This document shows, piece after piece, positions 41,313-49,560 of a stretch of 64,000 nt of DNA. The stretch lies in contig NZ_CP128494.1 of assembly GCF_030369615.1 (NCBI RefSeq), forward strand, positions 1,197,501-1,261,500, in the 5' to 3' direction. This DNA comes from Geobacillus stearothermophilus ATCC 12980. Its GTDB lineage: Bacteria > Bacillota > Bacilli > Bacillales > Anoxybacillaceae. A program made the translations under genes and the position numbers. Every line of letters starts with the position of its first letter. Position 1 is the first letter of the stretch. A model generated the notes under the pieces. That model was not told the DNA's origin and did not search any database. It was given only the letters and a program-made list of their open reading frames with translations.

Positions 41313-41909
41313 ATGCTCAGCATGAATCGACGATTATGGATCACTGCGGCTATGAGTCTGAGCCTTTTTTTGCTTGTTTGGACAGGCGTGGCCGCTGGAT
41401 GGACGGAGAGAATGGATGAAGAGGGGCTGCGTCTGTTTGATTATTGGAATTGGCTTGACCCGTTTACGTTTCTTGGCAATGGAAAGACGATTGGCACCAT
41501 CAGCATTATGCTTGTCATTGGTTTATGGTTTTTTCGCCGCGACGTCTACGGAATGGTGTTGGTTGTGGCCGCTGTTGGCGGGGGATATGGCATCAATGAG
41601 TGGCTAAAACATATCATTGGACGGCCTCGACCTCCTCATGCTGAAATCGGTGGATTTAGTTTTCCAAGCGGCCACGCGATGATCGGGACGATTTACTTGT
41701 TGATTTTGGCGTACTTTTTGGCGCAAACGCGCACGAAGCGAGGCGAGCGGACCGCGATTTACGGCGTTTTTGGAGCGCTTGCCCTGTTGACTGGCTTAAG
41801 CAGGTTAAGTCTGCAAGTGCATTATCCATCTGATGTGCTTGGTGGGTTTTTGCTCGGGGTTGCCTATGTATCAGCCTGCCTGGCTCTTTACCGTAGGTTC
41901 ACTCGCTGA
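41313..41909 (+). CDS. PAP2-family membrane phosphatase
   Basis: 198 residues with about six membrane segments. The three phosphatase signatures are KHIIGRPRP (about 104), FPSGHAMIG (about 120) and SRLSLQVHYPSDVLGG (about 170), so it is catalytically complete. Such enzymes dephosphorylate phosphatidic acid or undecaprenyl pyrophosphate at the outer membrane face; which substrate cannot be read here. ATG 41313 is chosen for its spacing from AGGAGG; GTG 41310 is possible. Confidence 0.9.
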   Translation: MLSMNRRLWITAAMSLSLFLLVWTGVAAGWTERMDEEGLRLFDYWNWLDPFTFLGNGKTIGTISIMLVIGLWFFRRDVYGMVLVVAAVGGGYGINEWLKHIIGRPRPPHAEIGGFSFPSGHAMIGTIYLLILAYFLAQTRTKRGERTAIYGVFGALALLTGLSRLSLQVHYPSDVLGGFLLGVAYVSACLALYRRFTR

Positions 41910-42085
41910 AGCGGATTTTAGAACATGGACAAAAAACGATTTTTGTTTTGATTTCGCGCGGTGAAAAGCAAATTTTGCGGCTTTGTGTTGAGCTTTGCCG
42001 TTGTCGAAATTAGGGAGAAAATCTCTTTTTCTATACTATCGCGTTGACCGAGACAATGATACAATGGGGAAAAGGAGGTGAAACG

Positions 42086-42916
42086 ATGAGCCAAGCCGAA
42101 CTCGTGCAAATGATGGCCGAACTGCTTGACCAAAAGCTCAATCCCATCCACGTGCGGCTCGATCGGATTGAAGGAAATGTCCGAGCGCTTCAAGAAGGGC
42201 AGGCGCGCTTGGAAGGCGAAGTGCAGGCACTCAAAGAAGGGCAGGTGCGCCTCGAAGGCGAAGTGCAAGCACTCAAAGAAGGGCAGGCGCGCCTCGAAGG
42301 CGAGGTGCAGGCACTCAAAGAAGGGCAGGTGCACCTCGAAGGCGAAGTGCAAGCACTCAAAGAAGGGCAGGCGCGCCTTGAAGGCGAGGTGCAGGCACTC
42401 AAAGAAGGGCAGGTGCGCCTCGAAGGCGAAGTGCAAGCACTCAAGGAAGGGCAAGCGCGCCTCGAAGGCGAGGTGCAAGTGCTCAAGGAAGGCCAGGCGC
42501 GTTTGGTAGATGAAGTGCAGTTGTTACAGGAGGGACAAGCCCGCTTGGACCAACGGCTTCACCGGGTTGAGGAAGATGTGCGCACATTAAAGGTGGATAT
42601 GAACGCGGTCAAAGGCGATGTGCAAACACTGAAAGCCGACATGGATGCGGTCAAAGGCGATGTGCAAACATTGAAAGAAGGACAGCAACGGCTTGAAGGG
42701 AAAGTTGAACGGGTCGAAGAAAAAGTTGACAACCTCACACTAGAAATGCGGAGCCACTTTCGCTATATCGAGAACATGCTCCATAAGCATCAGGCCGCTC
42801 TTGACATGGCTTCGCGGCAGTTCTCTTCGCAACAGTCATCGATCAACTATTTGATCAAAAAAGTGGCAGAGCATGATATGGACATTTTCCACTTAAAAAA
42901 TGATCTCCAACCATAG
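42086..42916 (+). CDS. Coiled-coil protein with 14-residue tandem repeats (second locus)
   Basis: 276 residues from ATG 42086 behind AAAGGAGGTG. Residues 37-134 are seven near-identical copies of EGQARLEGEVQALK (two heptads); two degenerate copies follow, then DMNAVKGDVQTLK-type repeats (about 171-197). The end, LIKKVAEHDMDIFHLKND, resembles the end of the protein at 23863-24549. It is entirely helical, with no signal or membrane segment. Function unknown; a structural or scaffold role is only a guess. Confidence 0.85.
   Translation: MSQAELVQMMAELLDQKLNPIHVRLDRIEGNVRALQEGQARLEGEVQALKEGQVRLEGEVQALKEGQARLEGEVQALKEGQVHLEGEVQALKEGQARLEGEVQALKEGQVRLEGEVQALKEGQARLEGEVQVLKEGQARLVDEVQLLQEGQARLDQRLHRVEEDVRTLKVDMNAVKGDVQTLKADMDAVKGDVQTLKEGQQRLEGKVERVEEKVDNLTLEMRSHFRYIENMLHKHQAALDMASRQFSSQQSSINYLIKKVAEHDMDIFHLKNDLQP
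42194..42487 (+). repeat. Seven tandem 42-bp coding repeats
   Basis: In-frame 42-bp units starting GAAGGGCAGGCGCGC. Units alternate between A and V/H at the fourth residue (EGQA/EGQV/EGQH), so the array also reads as an 84-bp dimer. Copies are nearly identical at DNA level. No spacers and full coding potential argue against CRISPR. Confidence 0.9.
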
Positions 42917-43068
42917 TGTCCTGTACTGCAATAAAGAAAACAGTCTAAAGGGTGAGCGGCAACTAGGAAAATACGATGGAATGAGGCGTGTTTTCACTGG
43001 TCTTCTAGACAGCTTTTTCAGCATATTTTATAGAGAGAAAGATTCGAGCCACAAGGGGAGAAAGCGAT

Positions 43069-45162
43069 ATGGCGGTCCGCGTCGTGAAAACGGGGTATGC
43101 GTTGGCGTTTTTGTGCATGATTGCCGGGATGGTGTATTTTTTTGCCGCCAATTGGCCGGAGATGGGGCGAGAGGTGAAAGTCGGGATCAGCATCGGCATG
43201 ATGGCGGCATTTTACATCGCAAGCGCGGCGCTTTGGGGCCGCCGTCGTTTCTTAGGGCGTTGGATGTTGATCAGCGGAGTGTTGTCATTTGGCATTGCGT
43301 TGGCGCTGCTCGGTCAAATGTACAACTCGCATGCGGACAGTTATTGGCTGTTTCTTGTCTGGCTTGCGCCAACCGCTTTGTTGGCGCTGTTGACAAAAGA
43401 ACGGGTGCTTTCCGTGATCGCGATTGGGCTGCTACAGCTTGCGTGCTGGTTTTATTATTTTCCGTCCGCTTATCGGATTGAGTGGACGGAATGGTCTTCG
43501 TTTGGAGTGCTGTCGTTATTCGTGATCGTAAACGGTGCGCTCGTTGTGTTTGCTCGGACACCGCTCATCCGTTGTTTCGCTTACCTAGCCATGCAAGGTT
43601 GGCTGCTTGTGATGGACATAACCGGGTTTTCCTATGGGCGCGACGCATGGTGGCCATACGTGTATGCCGTGTTGCTCGCTGTGTTGCTTTATTATTTTCT
43701 TGTCATCGCCAAGCAGCGGTTGTATGTGTTGTTGACGAGTTTGTTTGCTGGACTGTTTTTGTTCATTCAATACATTCGCTTGCTCGCTGATCATTATGGA
43801 ACATGGTTGCTTCTCATTGGGCTCGTGGCGGCTGCTGCCGTGTTGTACGGGGGCGTTGTGCTATTACGGCGCACGGGGCTGTTTTCAGCAAAGACGAAAG
43901 CCGGGAAATGGTTTTTGGCGGCGTTTCAGGCGATTGTCACACTTGCGGCTTCCGCGTTGGCCATCCAAAGCCTGCTTGGCTTGTATTTTCTTTGGACAGA
44001 GTCATGGTCGCCTTATGTGCTCTTTTTCATTTCCATCTCTGGATTTGTCGTTCCCGCCTCATTGGGCCGGCATTGGAATGCGGTCGTTCGTTATACTCTG
44101 CTGGCTGTTGGTTATGGGCTCGGGGTGGCGATGGCGGGGGAGGTCTCGCGGCTGGCTCTGTTCCTCTATGCCATTGGGCTTGCGATTGGCATCATCCGGT
44201 CATCAGACAGCGGAGTGCGCCGGTTGACGACGGCGGCGCTGACGGTCTATTTCGGGATCGCCTTAAGTTCGGCGATGGATGACGGCCGGACGGTGTTGCT
44301 CACCTTGGCTTTGGTCAACGGCGGGTTGTATGCGTATGGCCGCTTTCGCGGAACGCCGTTTCTCACTCCGCTTGTCTTGGCGTTCGGAGCGCTTGGGATC
44401 GCGACGAGCGCCGATGTATTTGCGGCTGATGGACTGTACGCGGCGTTGAATATCGTCATGGTCTTGGCGCTTGCCTTCTTTCTTTTCCGCGGTCGGCAAC
44501 TGGAGCGGAAGACCGCTTGGGTGTACACGGCGCTTTATCTCGTGCTGAAATATTACGAGTTCGCCTGGAATTTGCTTCATAAATCGATCAGCTTGCTGGC
44601 GGCAGGCGTGGCGTTGCTTGCATGGACATTGTGGCTCGAGAAACGGAATGGCTTCACATGGGCCAAGGGAGTGCGCTGGGGGCGGCGCGTTTCATTGTGG
44701 ACGCTCATAGTCGTGATCGCTCAATTTTCATTTTTAGGTTATACCGTGTGGCAAAAAGAGCGATTGCTGCGATATGGTGATGTCGTAAAGCTGGAGCTTG
44801 AGCCGGTGGATCCGCGTTCCATGCTGCAAGGGGATTATATTCAGCTTCGGTACGATATTTCCACCATTCCGTCGCTTGATGGAAGCGGACGGGTGCAAGT
44901 TGGGCTGCGAAAAGGAGCGGATGGGGTGCATCGTTTGGCTGGCGTATATATGGTGAATGGAAACAAAAGGCCGGGATACACGCCGCAGCCTGGGGATGTG
45001 ATCATCACCGGCACGTTCCACGGCCCGCAAGTCGTGTATGGCATTGAATCGTATTTCATTCCGGAAAAAACGGGGATGACACAGCAAGAGAATGTTCGGT
45101 TTGCCTATGTGCGCGTGAGCGAAAGCGGGGATGCGTTGCTCGAAGCGATCCGTGCTGAATAA
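43069..45162 (+). CDS. Large membrane protein with DUF2157 and GDYXXLXY domains
   Basis: 697 residues. The first ~530 residues contain many hydrophobic segments; the start (GYALAFLCMIAGMVYFFAAN) and QMYNSHADSYWLFLVW match DUF2157-type proteins. After the last membrane segment (about 545-565) an extracellular domain carries MLQGDYIQLRYDIS, the hallmark GDYXXLXY motif (about 590). In many bacteria these are two neighbouring genes; here they are one. Function unknown. AAGGGGAG precedes the start; the gene is monocistronic. Confidence 0.85.
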   Translation: MAVRVVKTGYALAFLCMIAGMVYFFAANWPEMGREVKVGISIGMMAAFYIASAALWGRRRFLGRWMLISGVLSFGIALALLGQMYNSHADSYWLFLVWLAPTALLALLTKERVLSVIAIGLLQLACWFYYFPSAYRIEWTEWSSFGVLSLFVIVNGALVVFARTPLIRCFAYLAMQGWLLVMDITGFSYGRDAWWPYVYAVLLAVLLYYFLVIAKQRLYVLLTSLFAGLFLFIQYIRLLADHYGTWLLLIGLVAAAAVLYGGVVLLRRTGLFSAKTKAGKWFLAAFQAIVTLAASALAIQSLLGLYFLWTESWSPYVLFFISISGFVVPASLGRHWNAVVRYTLLAVGYGLGVAMAGEVSRLALFLYAIGLAIGIIRSSDSGVRRLTTAALTVYFGIALSSAMDDGRTVLLTLALVNGGLYAYGRFRGTPFLTPLVLAFGALGIATSADVFAADGLYAALNIVMVLALAFFLFRGRQLERKTAWVYTALYLVLKYYEFAWNLLHKSISLLAAGVALLAWTLWLEKRNGFTWAKGVRWGRRVSLWTLIVVIAQFSFLGYTVWQKERLLRYGDVVKLELEPVDPRSMLQGDYIQLRYDISTIPSLDGSGRVQVGLRKGADGVHRLAGVYMVNGNKRPGYTPQPGDVIITGTFHGPQVVYGIESYFIPEKTGMTQQENVRFAYVRVSESGDALLEAIRAE

Positions 45163-45188
45163 AGATGGCGCGGGGAAAGCAGGAGAAA

Positions 45189-46061
45189 CTACTCCCCCGC
45201 ATACCGTTCTAACACGCGGTCGACCGCGTTGCCGTATGTTTCGCCGAATAAATTGAGATGAACGAGCAAGTAAAACAGCTGGTAGAGTGGTTTTCGGTCA
45301 TGATAATCAGCCGAGAGCGGCATAAGCTCGCGATAGCTTTCATAAAACCGGAGCGGAAAGCCGCCAAACAGCTCGGTAAACGCGATCTCAAACTCATGAT
45401 GGCCATATAAAACAGACGGATCGATCAAATACGGCACTCCGTCTGGCCCCGGAATCCAGTTGCCGCTCCATAAATCGCCGTGCAACAGCGACGGGAAACA
45501 GTCATCCGGAAGCCATTGGTCAAGCCGCTCGAGCAGCCATTCGAGACGTTTGCGCCGCTTGGCGGGCAGGAGGCCTCTCTCCGCCGCCCGCGTCATTTGT
45601 GGTCTAAGGCGGGCGGCGCGGTAATAGTCGGGCCAGCGGCCGTACCAGCCGTTGCGCTGCGGCAGCGTCCCGATGTACGTATCGCGGTCAAGGCCAAACG
45701 CCGGGCCGCGGCATTGATGGAGGCGGGCAAGGCCGTGTCCGAGCTGTTCGGCCGTCTGCGCCGTTTCCGTTCCTTCGACCCATTCCAAGACGAGCCAGCC
45801 CCAGCCGTTCGCTTCCCCGAAGCCGAAGGTATGCGGAACGTTGATGGCGCGTGCTTGCCTGATCAGCTCGAGGCCCATCTGTTCGGCAGCGAAAAATCCA
45901 CTCGGCGGGAAACGTTGCATTTTGATAAAGTACGTTTGCTTGCCGCTTTGGACGCGATAGGCGTCATTGATGTCGCCGCCTGAGACGCGGCGCCAATGGC
46001 GGATGCGGGAGTGATCGCCGATCGATTCGAGCGCCATTTGCAACATCATTTCTTTGGTCAT
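45189..46061 (-). CDS. Fructosamine kinase-family protein
   Basis: 290 residues of the aminoglycoside-phosphotransferase-like fold. The ATP-lysine region is TYFIKMQRF. The catalytic loop is LLHGDLWSGNW, and the metal site is LIDPSVLYGHHEFEIAF, both typical of fructosamine-3-kinases. Such enzymes phosphorylate sugar adducts on protein lysines so that they fall off (deglycation), or act on ribulosamines. It is translationally coupled to the sirtuin gene (stop and start overlap by 4 bp). Confidence 0.9.
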   Translation of the reverse strand: MTKEMMLQMALESIGDHSRIRHWRRVSGGDINDAYRVQSGKQTYFIKMQRFPPSGFFAAEQMGLELIRQARAINVPHTFGFGEANGWGWLVLEWVEGTETAQTAEQLGHGLARLHQCRGPAFGLDRDTYIGTLPQRNGWYGRWPDYYRAARLRPQMTRAAERGLLPAKRRKRLEWLLERLDQWLPDDCFPSLLHGDLWSGNWIPGPDGVPYLIDPSVLYGHHEFEIAFTELFGGFPLRFYESYRELMPLSADYHDRKPLYQLFYLLVHLNLFGETYGNAVDRVLERYAGE

Positions 46062-46786
46062 GGATCCACCTCTGCCAATTGCTCATTGAGCTCGGTCAGC
46101 ACTTGGCCGATTTTCCGGCCGTGAATGACAGCGTCGGCGAGATCGTCCAAGTCAGTCGGCTCCCAATTGATGATCACGAGTTTAGCCCCACTCCGCTTGG
46201 CAACAAGCGGCAGCTGGTTGGCTGGGGATACCTGCAGAGAGGAGCCGAGCACAACGAACAAGTCCGCTTGGCGGGCCGCTTCCCACGCTTGATCGATGGC
46301 TTTCTCCGGCAGCGGCTCGCCAAACAGCACGACCGACGGGCGCAAAACTCCGCCGCATTCGCACGTCAACACACCGTGCAAATAGACAAAGCTTGGCTTT
46401 GTTTGCCCGCACCGCTGACAATGGACGGTGCGGAGCGAGCCGTGAAGTTCGATGACGCGTCGGCTTCCCGCTTCTTGGTGAAAGCCATCGACATTTTGCG
46501 TCACAATCGTCTGCACGATCCCGCGCCGCTCCCAATCGGCCAACAAGCGGTGTCCGTCATGCGGTTGGCACTGTTGCAATGTGCGAATGCGATATTGGTA
46601 AAACTCGACGAACGATTCACGGCGATGATGCAATGCATCGATGGTCGCGAGTTCGCTCGGATTGAAACGCGCCCACAGCCCGGTGCGCGGCGAACGGAAA
46701 TCGGGCAGCCCGCTTTCCGTTGACATGCCGGCGCCGGTCAGCACGACGGTTCGGCGCGAGGCGGCCAGCCATGAGGTGATGGTCAT
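46058..46786 (-). CDS. NAD-dependent protein deacylase (sirtuin)
   Basis: 242 residues, Sir2 family. NAD site VVLTGAGMSTESGLPDFRSP (14-33), TQNVDGFH (96-103), catalytic His115 in VIELHGS, and four zinc cysteines (123, 126, 142, 144: CQRCG and CECGG). It removes acyl groups from protein lysines using NAD. First gene of a two-gene operon with the fructosamine kinase; both act on modified lysines. Confidence 0.94.
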   Translation of the reverse strand: MTITSWLAASRRTVVLTGAGMSTESGLPDFRSPRTGLWARFNPSELATIDALHHRRESFVEFYQYRIRTLQQCQPHDGHRLLADWERRGIVQTIVTQNVDGFHQEAGSRRVIELHGSLRTVHCQRCGQTKPSFVYLHGVLTCECGGVLRPSVVLFGEPLPEKAIDQAWEAARQADLFVVLGSSLQVSPANQLPLVAKRSGAKLVIINWEPTDLDDLADAVIHGRKIGQVLTELNEQLAEVDP

Positions 46787-47010
46787 TCCGTTTCCCTCCT
46801 TACTGTCGCAACCATAGCGACTCTCATTTCTGATGCTTCATCTCTTTCCACCAATCATTTTACTTTTCCTTTTCACTCGTTTCTAGTATGATAGAAATGA
46901 AAAAAAGGGTCTTCACCATTTTCTGTGATTTTCACTCAATCCCAGAAACATGTTAGCTGGATGAAATCGATTCATCAGTCAGGATCCTCCTTCCGCATAC
47001 AGACCACGAA

Positions 47011-47065
47011 GTTGGTAGAATGGAAACAGTCAAGTGCTTTCCTTGACGGGTTCCATTCTACCAAC
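47011..47065. repeat. Long inverted repeat inside the ISL3 element
   Basis: GTTGGTAGAATGGAAACAGT (from 47011) pairs with the stretch ending TTCCATTCTACCAAC (to 47065): 24-nt arms with three mismatches, around a 7-nt loop. There is no T-run. It lies just beyond the transposase stop codon. Confidence 0.75.
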
Positions 47066-47094
47066 TATCATACCGATAGCGGAAGAAGTGAGCG

Positions 47095-47512
47095 CTAAGC
47101 AGCCTGACTACCTGTAGTGTTCCCTGTACACTCCAGAAATACACGTAAACGAAACCGTTCTAGATTTCGATAGCCATATGCCCGGCGTTTGATGTTTTTG
47201 ATCTTGTGATTCGTCCCCTCGATTCGGGCATTCGTATATGGGCACAAAAAGTAGGAAAGAATAGGCTCCTTCCACCTTTCAAGCGTGTTGGCTGCTTCCT
47301 GAAAAGAAGCAAAAGGGCTCTGTTTAGCTAACTAAATCCATTCTTCCAAGCGTTCCTTTGCTTCGTTATATCCATTGGTTCGGTAAAAATCCCGAAACAA
47401 CTCTTTCAGATAATAAGGTCTCTGTTTTCTCTATATGAATCGCATAACCATAGGAATGAAGTTCTTGCTTAATCACTTTCAATTCTGGCAATCCTAGTGG
47501 TATCGAAAGCAC
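47095..47512 (-). pseudogene. ISL3 transposase with middle deleted
   Basis: The minus strand starts at GTG 47512 behind AAGGAGG and reads LSIPLGLPELKVIKQELHSY, the usual ISL3 N-terminus. It then jumps frame directly to the C-terminal third: YYLKELFRDFYRTNGYNEAK, an in-frame stop after LEEWI, then FQEAANTLERWKEPILSYFL and ARIEGTNHKIKNIKRRAYGY, ending at 47095. The final catalytic Glu (ARIEG) is kept; the middle ~270 residues are gone. Confidence 0.85.
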
Positions 47513-47645
47513 TTACGAGACCTCCTTAATGTTGATTTCACCGCTAACATTATGGCCAAGATCTCGTCAGTACTTTCTCTTTTTTGTCACTAAATCACAA
47601 AATTTGGTGATGAACCAGAAAAAATGGACAAGGAGGCGGAAATCC

Positions 47646-48197
47646 ATGAGCAAAAAAGTGTTGATCATCACCGGCGACGCTGTTGATGCGCTGGAGGTGT
47701 ATTATCCGTATTATCGTTTGTTGGAGGAAGGGCATGACGTAACGATTGCCGCGCCGAAGAAAAAGAAACTGCACACCGTTGTCCATGATTTTGCCGACTG
47801 GGATACGTATGTGGAAAAACAAGGCTATTTGATCGACGCCCATGCGTCGTTCGCCGAAGTCGATCCGGCGCAATACGACGGATTGGTCATTCCGGGCGGG
47901 CGCGCTCCGGAATACATTCGCCTTGATGAGAACGTGCAGCGCATCGTTCGCCATTTCTTTGAGGCGAATAAGCCGATTGCCGCCATTTGCCACGCCTCGC
48001 TCATTTTTGAAACAATGCCGGATTTGCTGAAAGGACGGAGTTTGACAGCGTATATTGCCTGCAAGCCGGGGGTTGAGGCGCTAGGAGCGACGTATGTGTC
48101 TGACCATACAGTCCACGTTGACGGCAACCTCGTCTCCGCCCATGCGTGGCCGGATTTGCCGGCATTTATGCGTGAGTTCCTTCGATTGCTCCAATAG
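47646..48197 (+). CDS. DJ-1/PfpI-family protein
   Basis: 183 residues from ATG 47646, preceded by AGGAGG. The fold is class I glutamine amidotransferase-like; the nucleophile elbow is AAICHAS (Cys near 117), followed by the His-containing end VSAHAWPDLPAF. DAVDALEVYYPYYRLLEEGH is the typical start. Members include proteases, deglycases and glyoxalases; which activity applies is not clear. An ISL3 mini-element ends only 29 bp before the start codon, so its promoter lies beyond or within that element. Confidence 0.9.
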   Translation: MSKKVLIITGDAVDALEVYYPYYRLLEEGHDVTIAAPKKKKLHTVVHDFADWDTYVEKQGYLIDAHASFAEVDPAQYDGLVIPGGRAPEYIRLDENVQRIVRHFFEANKPIAAICHASLIFETMPDLLKGRSLTAYIACKPGVEALGATYVSDHTVHVDGNLVSAHAWPDLPAFMREFLRLLQ

Positions 48198-48202
48198 CCA
48201 AA

Positions 48203-48236
48203 AAGCGGTCTCCCTTTGGGTGAGGGGAGACCGCTT
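48203..48236 (+). terminator. Hairpin after the DJ-1/PfpI gene
   Basis: AAGCGGTCTCCC pairs with GGGGAGACCGCTT. The stem is very strong; the tail GTGCATGC lacks a T-run. Confidence 0.65.
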
Positions 48237-48352
48237 GTGCATGCAACAGGGTTTTGGGTGCGGCGGGCGGCGCTGTTTTTCATGGCTAAAGGTTCCCGCT
48301 TTTGATGGCGGGTTTTATTTTTGATGATGCTGTCCGCCAAACGGTCCGGCCG

Positions 48353-48806
48353 TCATCCTGCGATATCCACTTGTTCCGTCTTCACTTTCGGCGCTTTTGT
48401 CGCCAAATAGACGCCGAACAAGACGATTGCGCCGCCGGCCAGCTGCAGGACGGATAGAGCACCGCCAAGCAAAAACGTGATCACAGCGGTAAATACGGCA
48501 ATTAAGTTTAAATATACACCGGCATGGCTCGGACCGACTTTTTGCACTGAGATGTTCCAAAAAATAAGAAGGAAAGAATGGACGGAAACAAGCAAATATA
48601 GACCAATCCGGCGAGCCCAGCTGCACTTATGTGATCAGCTGGAAACGGATAAAAGAATGCGAACGGCCACAGCAGCAGCAAGTTGAAAAAACGGAGCACG
48701 TTGTCGCTGTAATCGGCGGGACGGGTAGTTTTTTGCCGATGATCGAATAAAGCGCCCAGACGACGCCGGCGGCGAGCATCATCAAATCGCCGCGGTTGTA
48801 GTTCAT
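48353..48806 (-). pseudogene. Second half of a broken EamA/DMT-type transporter
   Basis: The minus strand begins NYNRGDLMMLAAGVVWALYS, the usual opening of the second EamA domain. It then passes through frame changes: LLLLWPFAFFYPFPADHISA is in another frame from GVYLNLIAVFTAVITFLLGG and GGAIVLFGVYLATKAPK. The first EamA domain is missing, replaced beyond 48806 by a fragment of another gene on the opposite strand. Confidence 0.8.
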
Positions 48807-49097
48807 AAGGAAGTCAAAGCGACGTATTCGCTCCGGCAAAACAGCTGCTTTGCTTATGCTGACATCGCCTACCGGCTGCCGGTGCCGGCGGACCTTGACA
48901 GCATTCTCCGCTTTTACAACCCGGCGCCAAAGGCGACGACGGCGGTATTTCAATGGAACAAGCCGCTCTTGGGCGTCTTTCGCACGAATCTCAATGAGGA
49001 GCTGCTTGACTCGCTCGTGGCGGACGAATGCGGAACGTTTGCGGTCGAGGTGAAGCCGAACGAAGTGCAAACCGTGCTTGTCGTTGATAAACAATAA
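48807..49097 (+). pseudogene. C-terminal fragment of a probable GH38 alpha-mannosidase
   Basis: The plus strand reads KATYSLRQNSCFAYADIAYR, then ILRFYNPAPKATTAVFQWNK and VFRTNLNEELLDSLV, and ends FAVEVKPNEVQTVLVVDKQ. This pattern (modular beta domain with RTNLNEE and EVKPxEIxT) is typical of the C-terminus of alpha-mannosidases of family GH38. About 97 codons are left and no start exists. The junction with the EamA fragment is near 48800, so a deletion or inversion joined two unrelated genes tail to middle. Confidence 0.6.
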
Positions 49098-49560
49098 GAT
49101 GGTCATCAAAGCTGGGGCTTGCCGCCCCGGCTTTTCTGTTTGCAACAATAGGACAAGCTGTCCGTCTGTTTTGTAACAATACTGTAACAATTGTTAAATG
49201 AAACAGCGTGTTCGAGGGGTTGTCAACTCCCTTTTTGCAAGAAAAATATAGAATGATCGGCTGATAGAAGAAAAAAAGGAATGGAAGTGTGTGAAAGGAT
49301 GACATCGCCAGCCGTTGCAGCCGGCGGCTTAGGCGTTTATTTGGCAATGAAAACAAGCCTTTTTTTTGCTCATTTTTTCCAACAGTCCTTTTTCCCAAAT
49401 TTAAACCAAAAATATTACAAAAAACCCGTGTTATAATGGGGGTGCAGGCAAGAGAACAGCTGGAACTGTTCCTAAACAGAACTTAAGTGGATGGCGTGAC
49501 GATGAATAGAGAAAGTCTTTGAAACTTTGAAAATAGAAACGTTAAGAAGGAGGAATTCCG
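49098..49560 (+). promoter_or_regulatory. Intergenic region before the CAP-domain gene
   Basis: 463 bp. It holds a terminator-like stem AGCTGGGGC/CGCCCCGGCT with TTTTC (49109-49138), the perfect palindrome AACAATTGTT (near 49186), and an extended -10 TGTTATAAT at 49429-49437, about 125 bp before the gene. No gene was recognised. A run TTTTTTTT after AAGCC (near 49361) might end an upstream transcript. Confidence 0.55.

Larger units (their letters stand above)
46907..47616 (-). mobile_element. Internally deleted ISL3-family element
   Basis: The ends match as imperfect inverted repeats of about 26 bp with some 20 identities: GGGTCTTCACCATTTTCTGT at 46907 onward, and GGTTCATCACCAAATTTTGT read inward from 47616. 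Both flanks are A-rich (GAAAAAAA and AGAAAAAA), consistent with a short target duplication. Inside is an ISL3 transposase reduced to its two ends, plus a long hairpin. At 710 bp it is about half of a normal ISL3 element, a mini-element that could move only with help from an intact copy. Confidence 0.7.

Noticed and set aside
46058..46786. Sirtuin as part of an anti-phage system (such as SIR2-pAgo or Thoeris)
   Set aside because: It has the zinc cysteines and catalytic His of an ordinary protein deacylase and is coupled to a fructosamine kinase; no pAgo or TIR gene is near.
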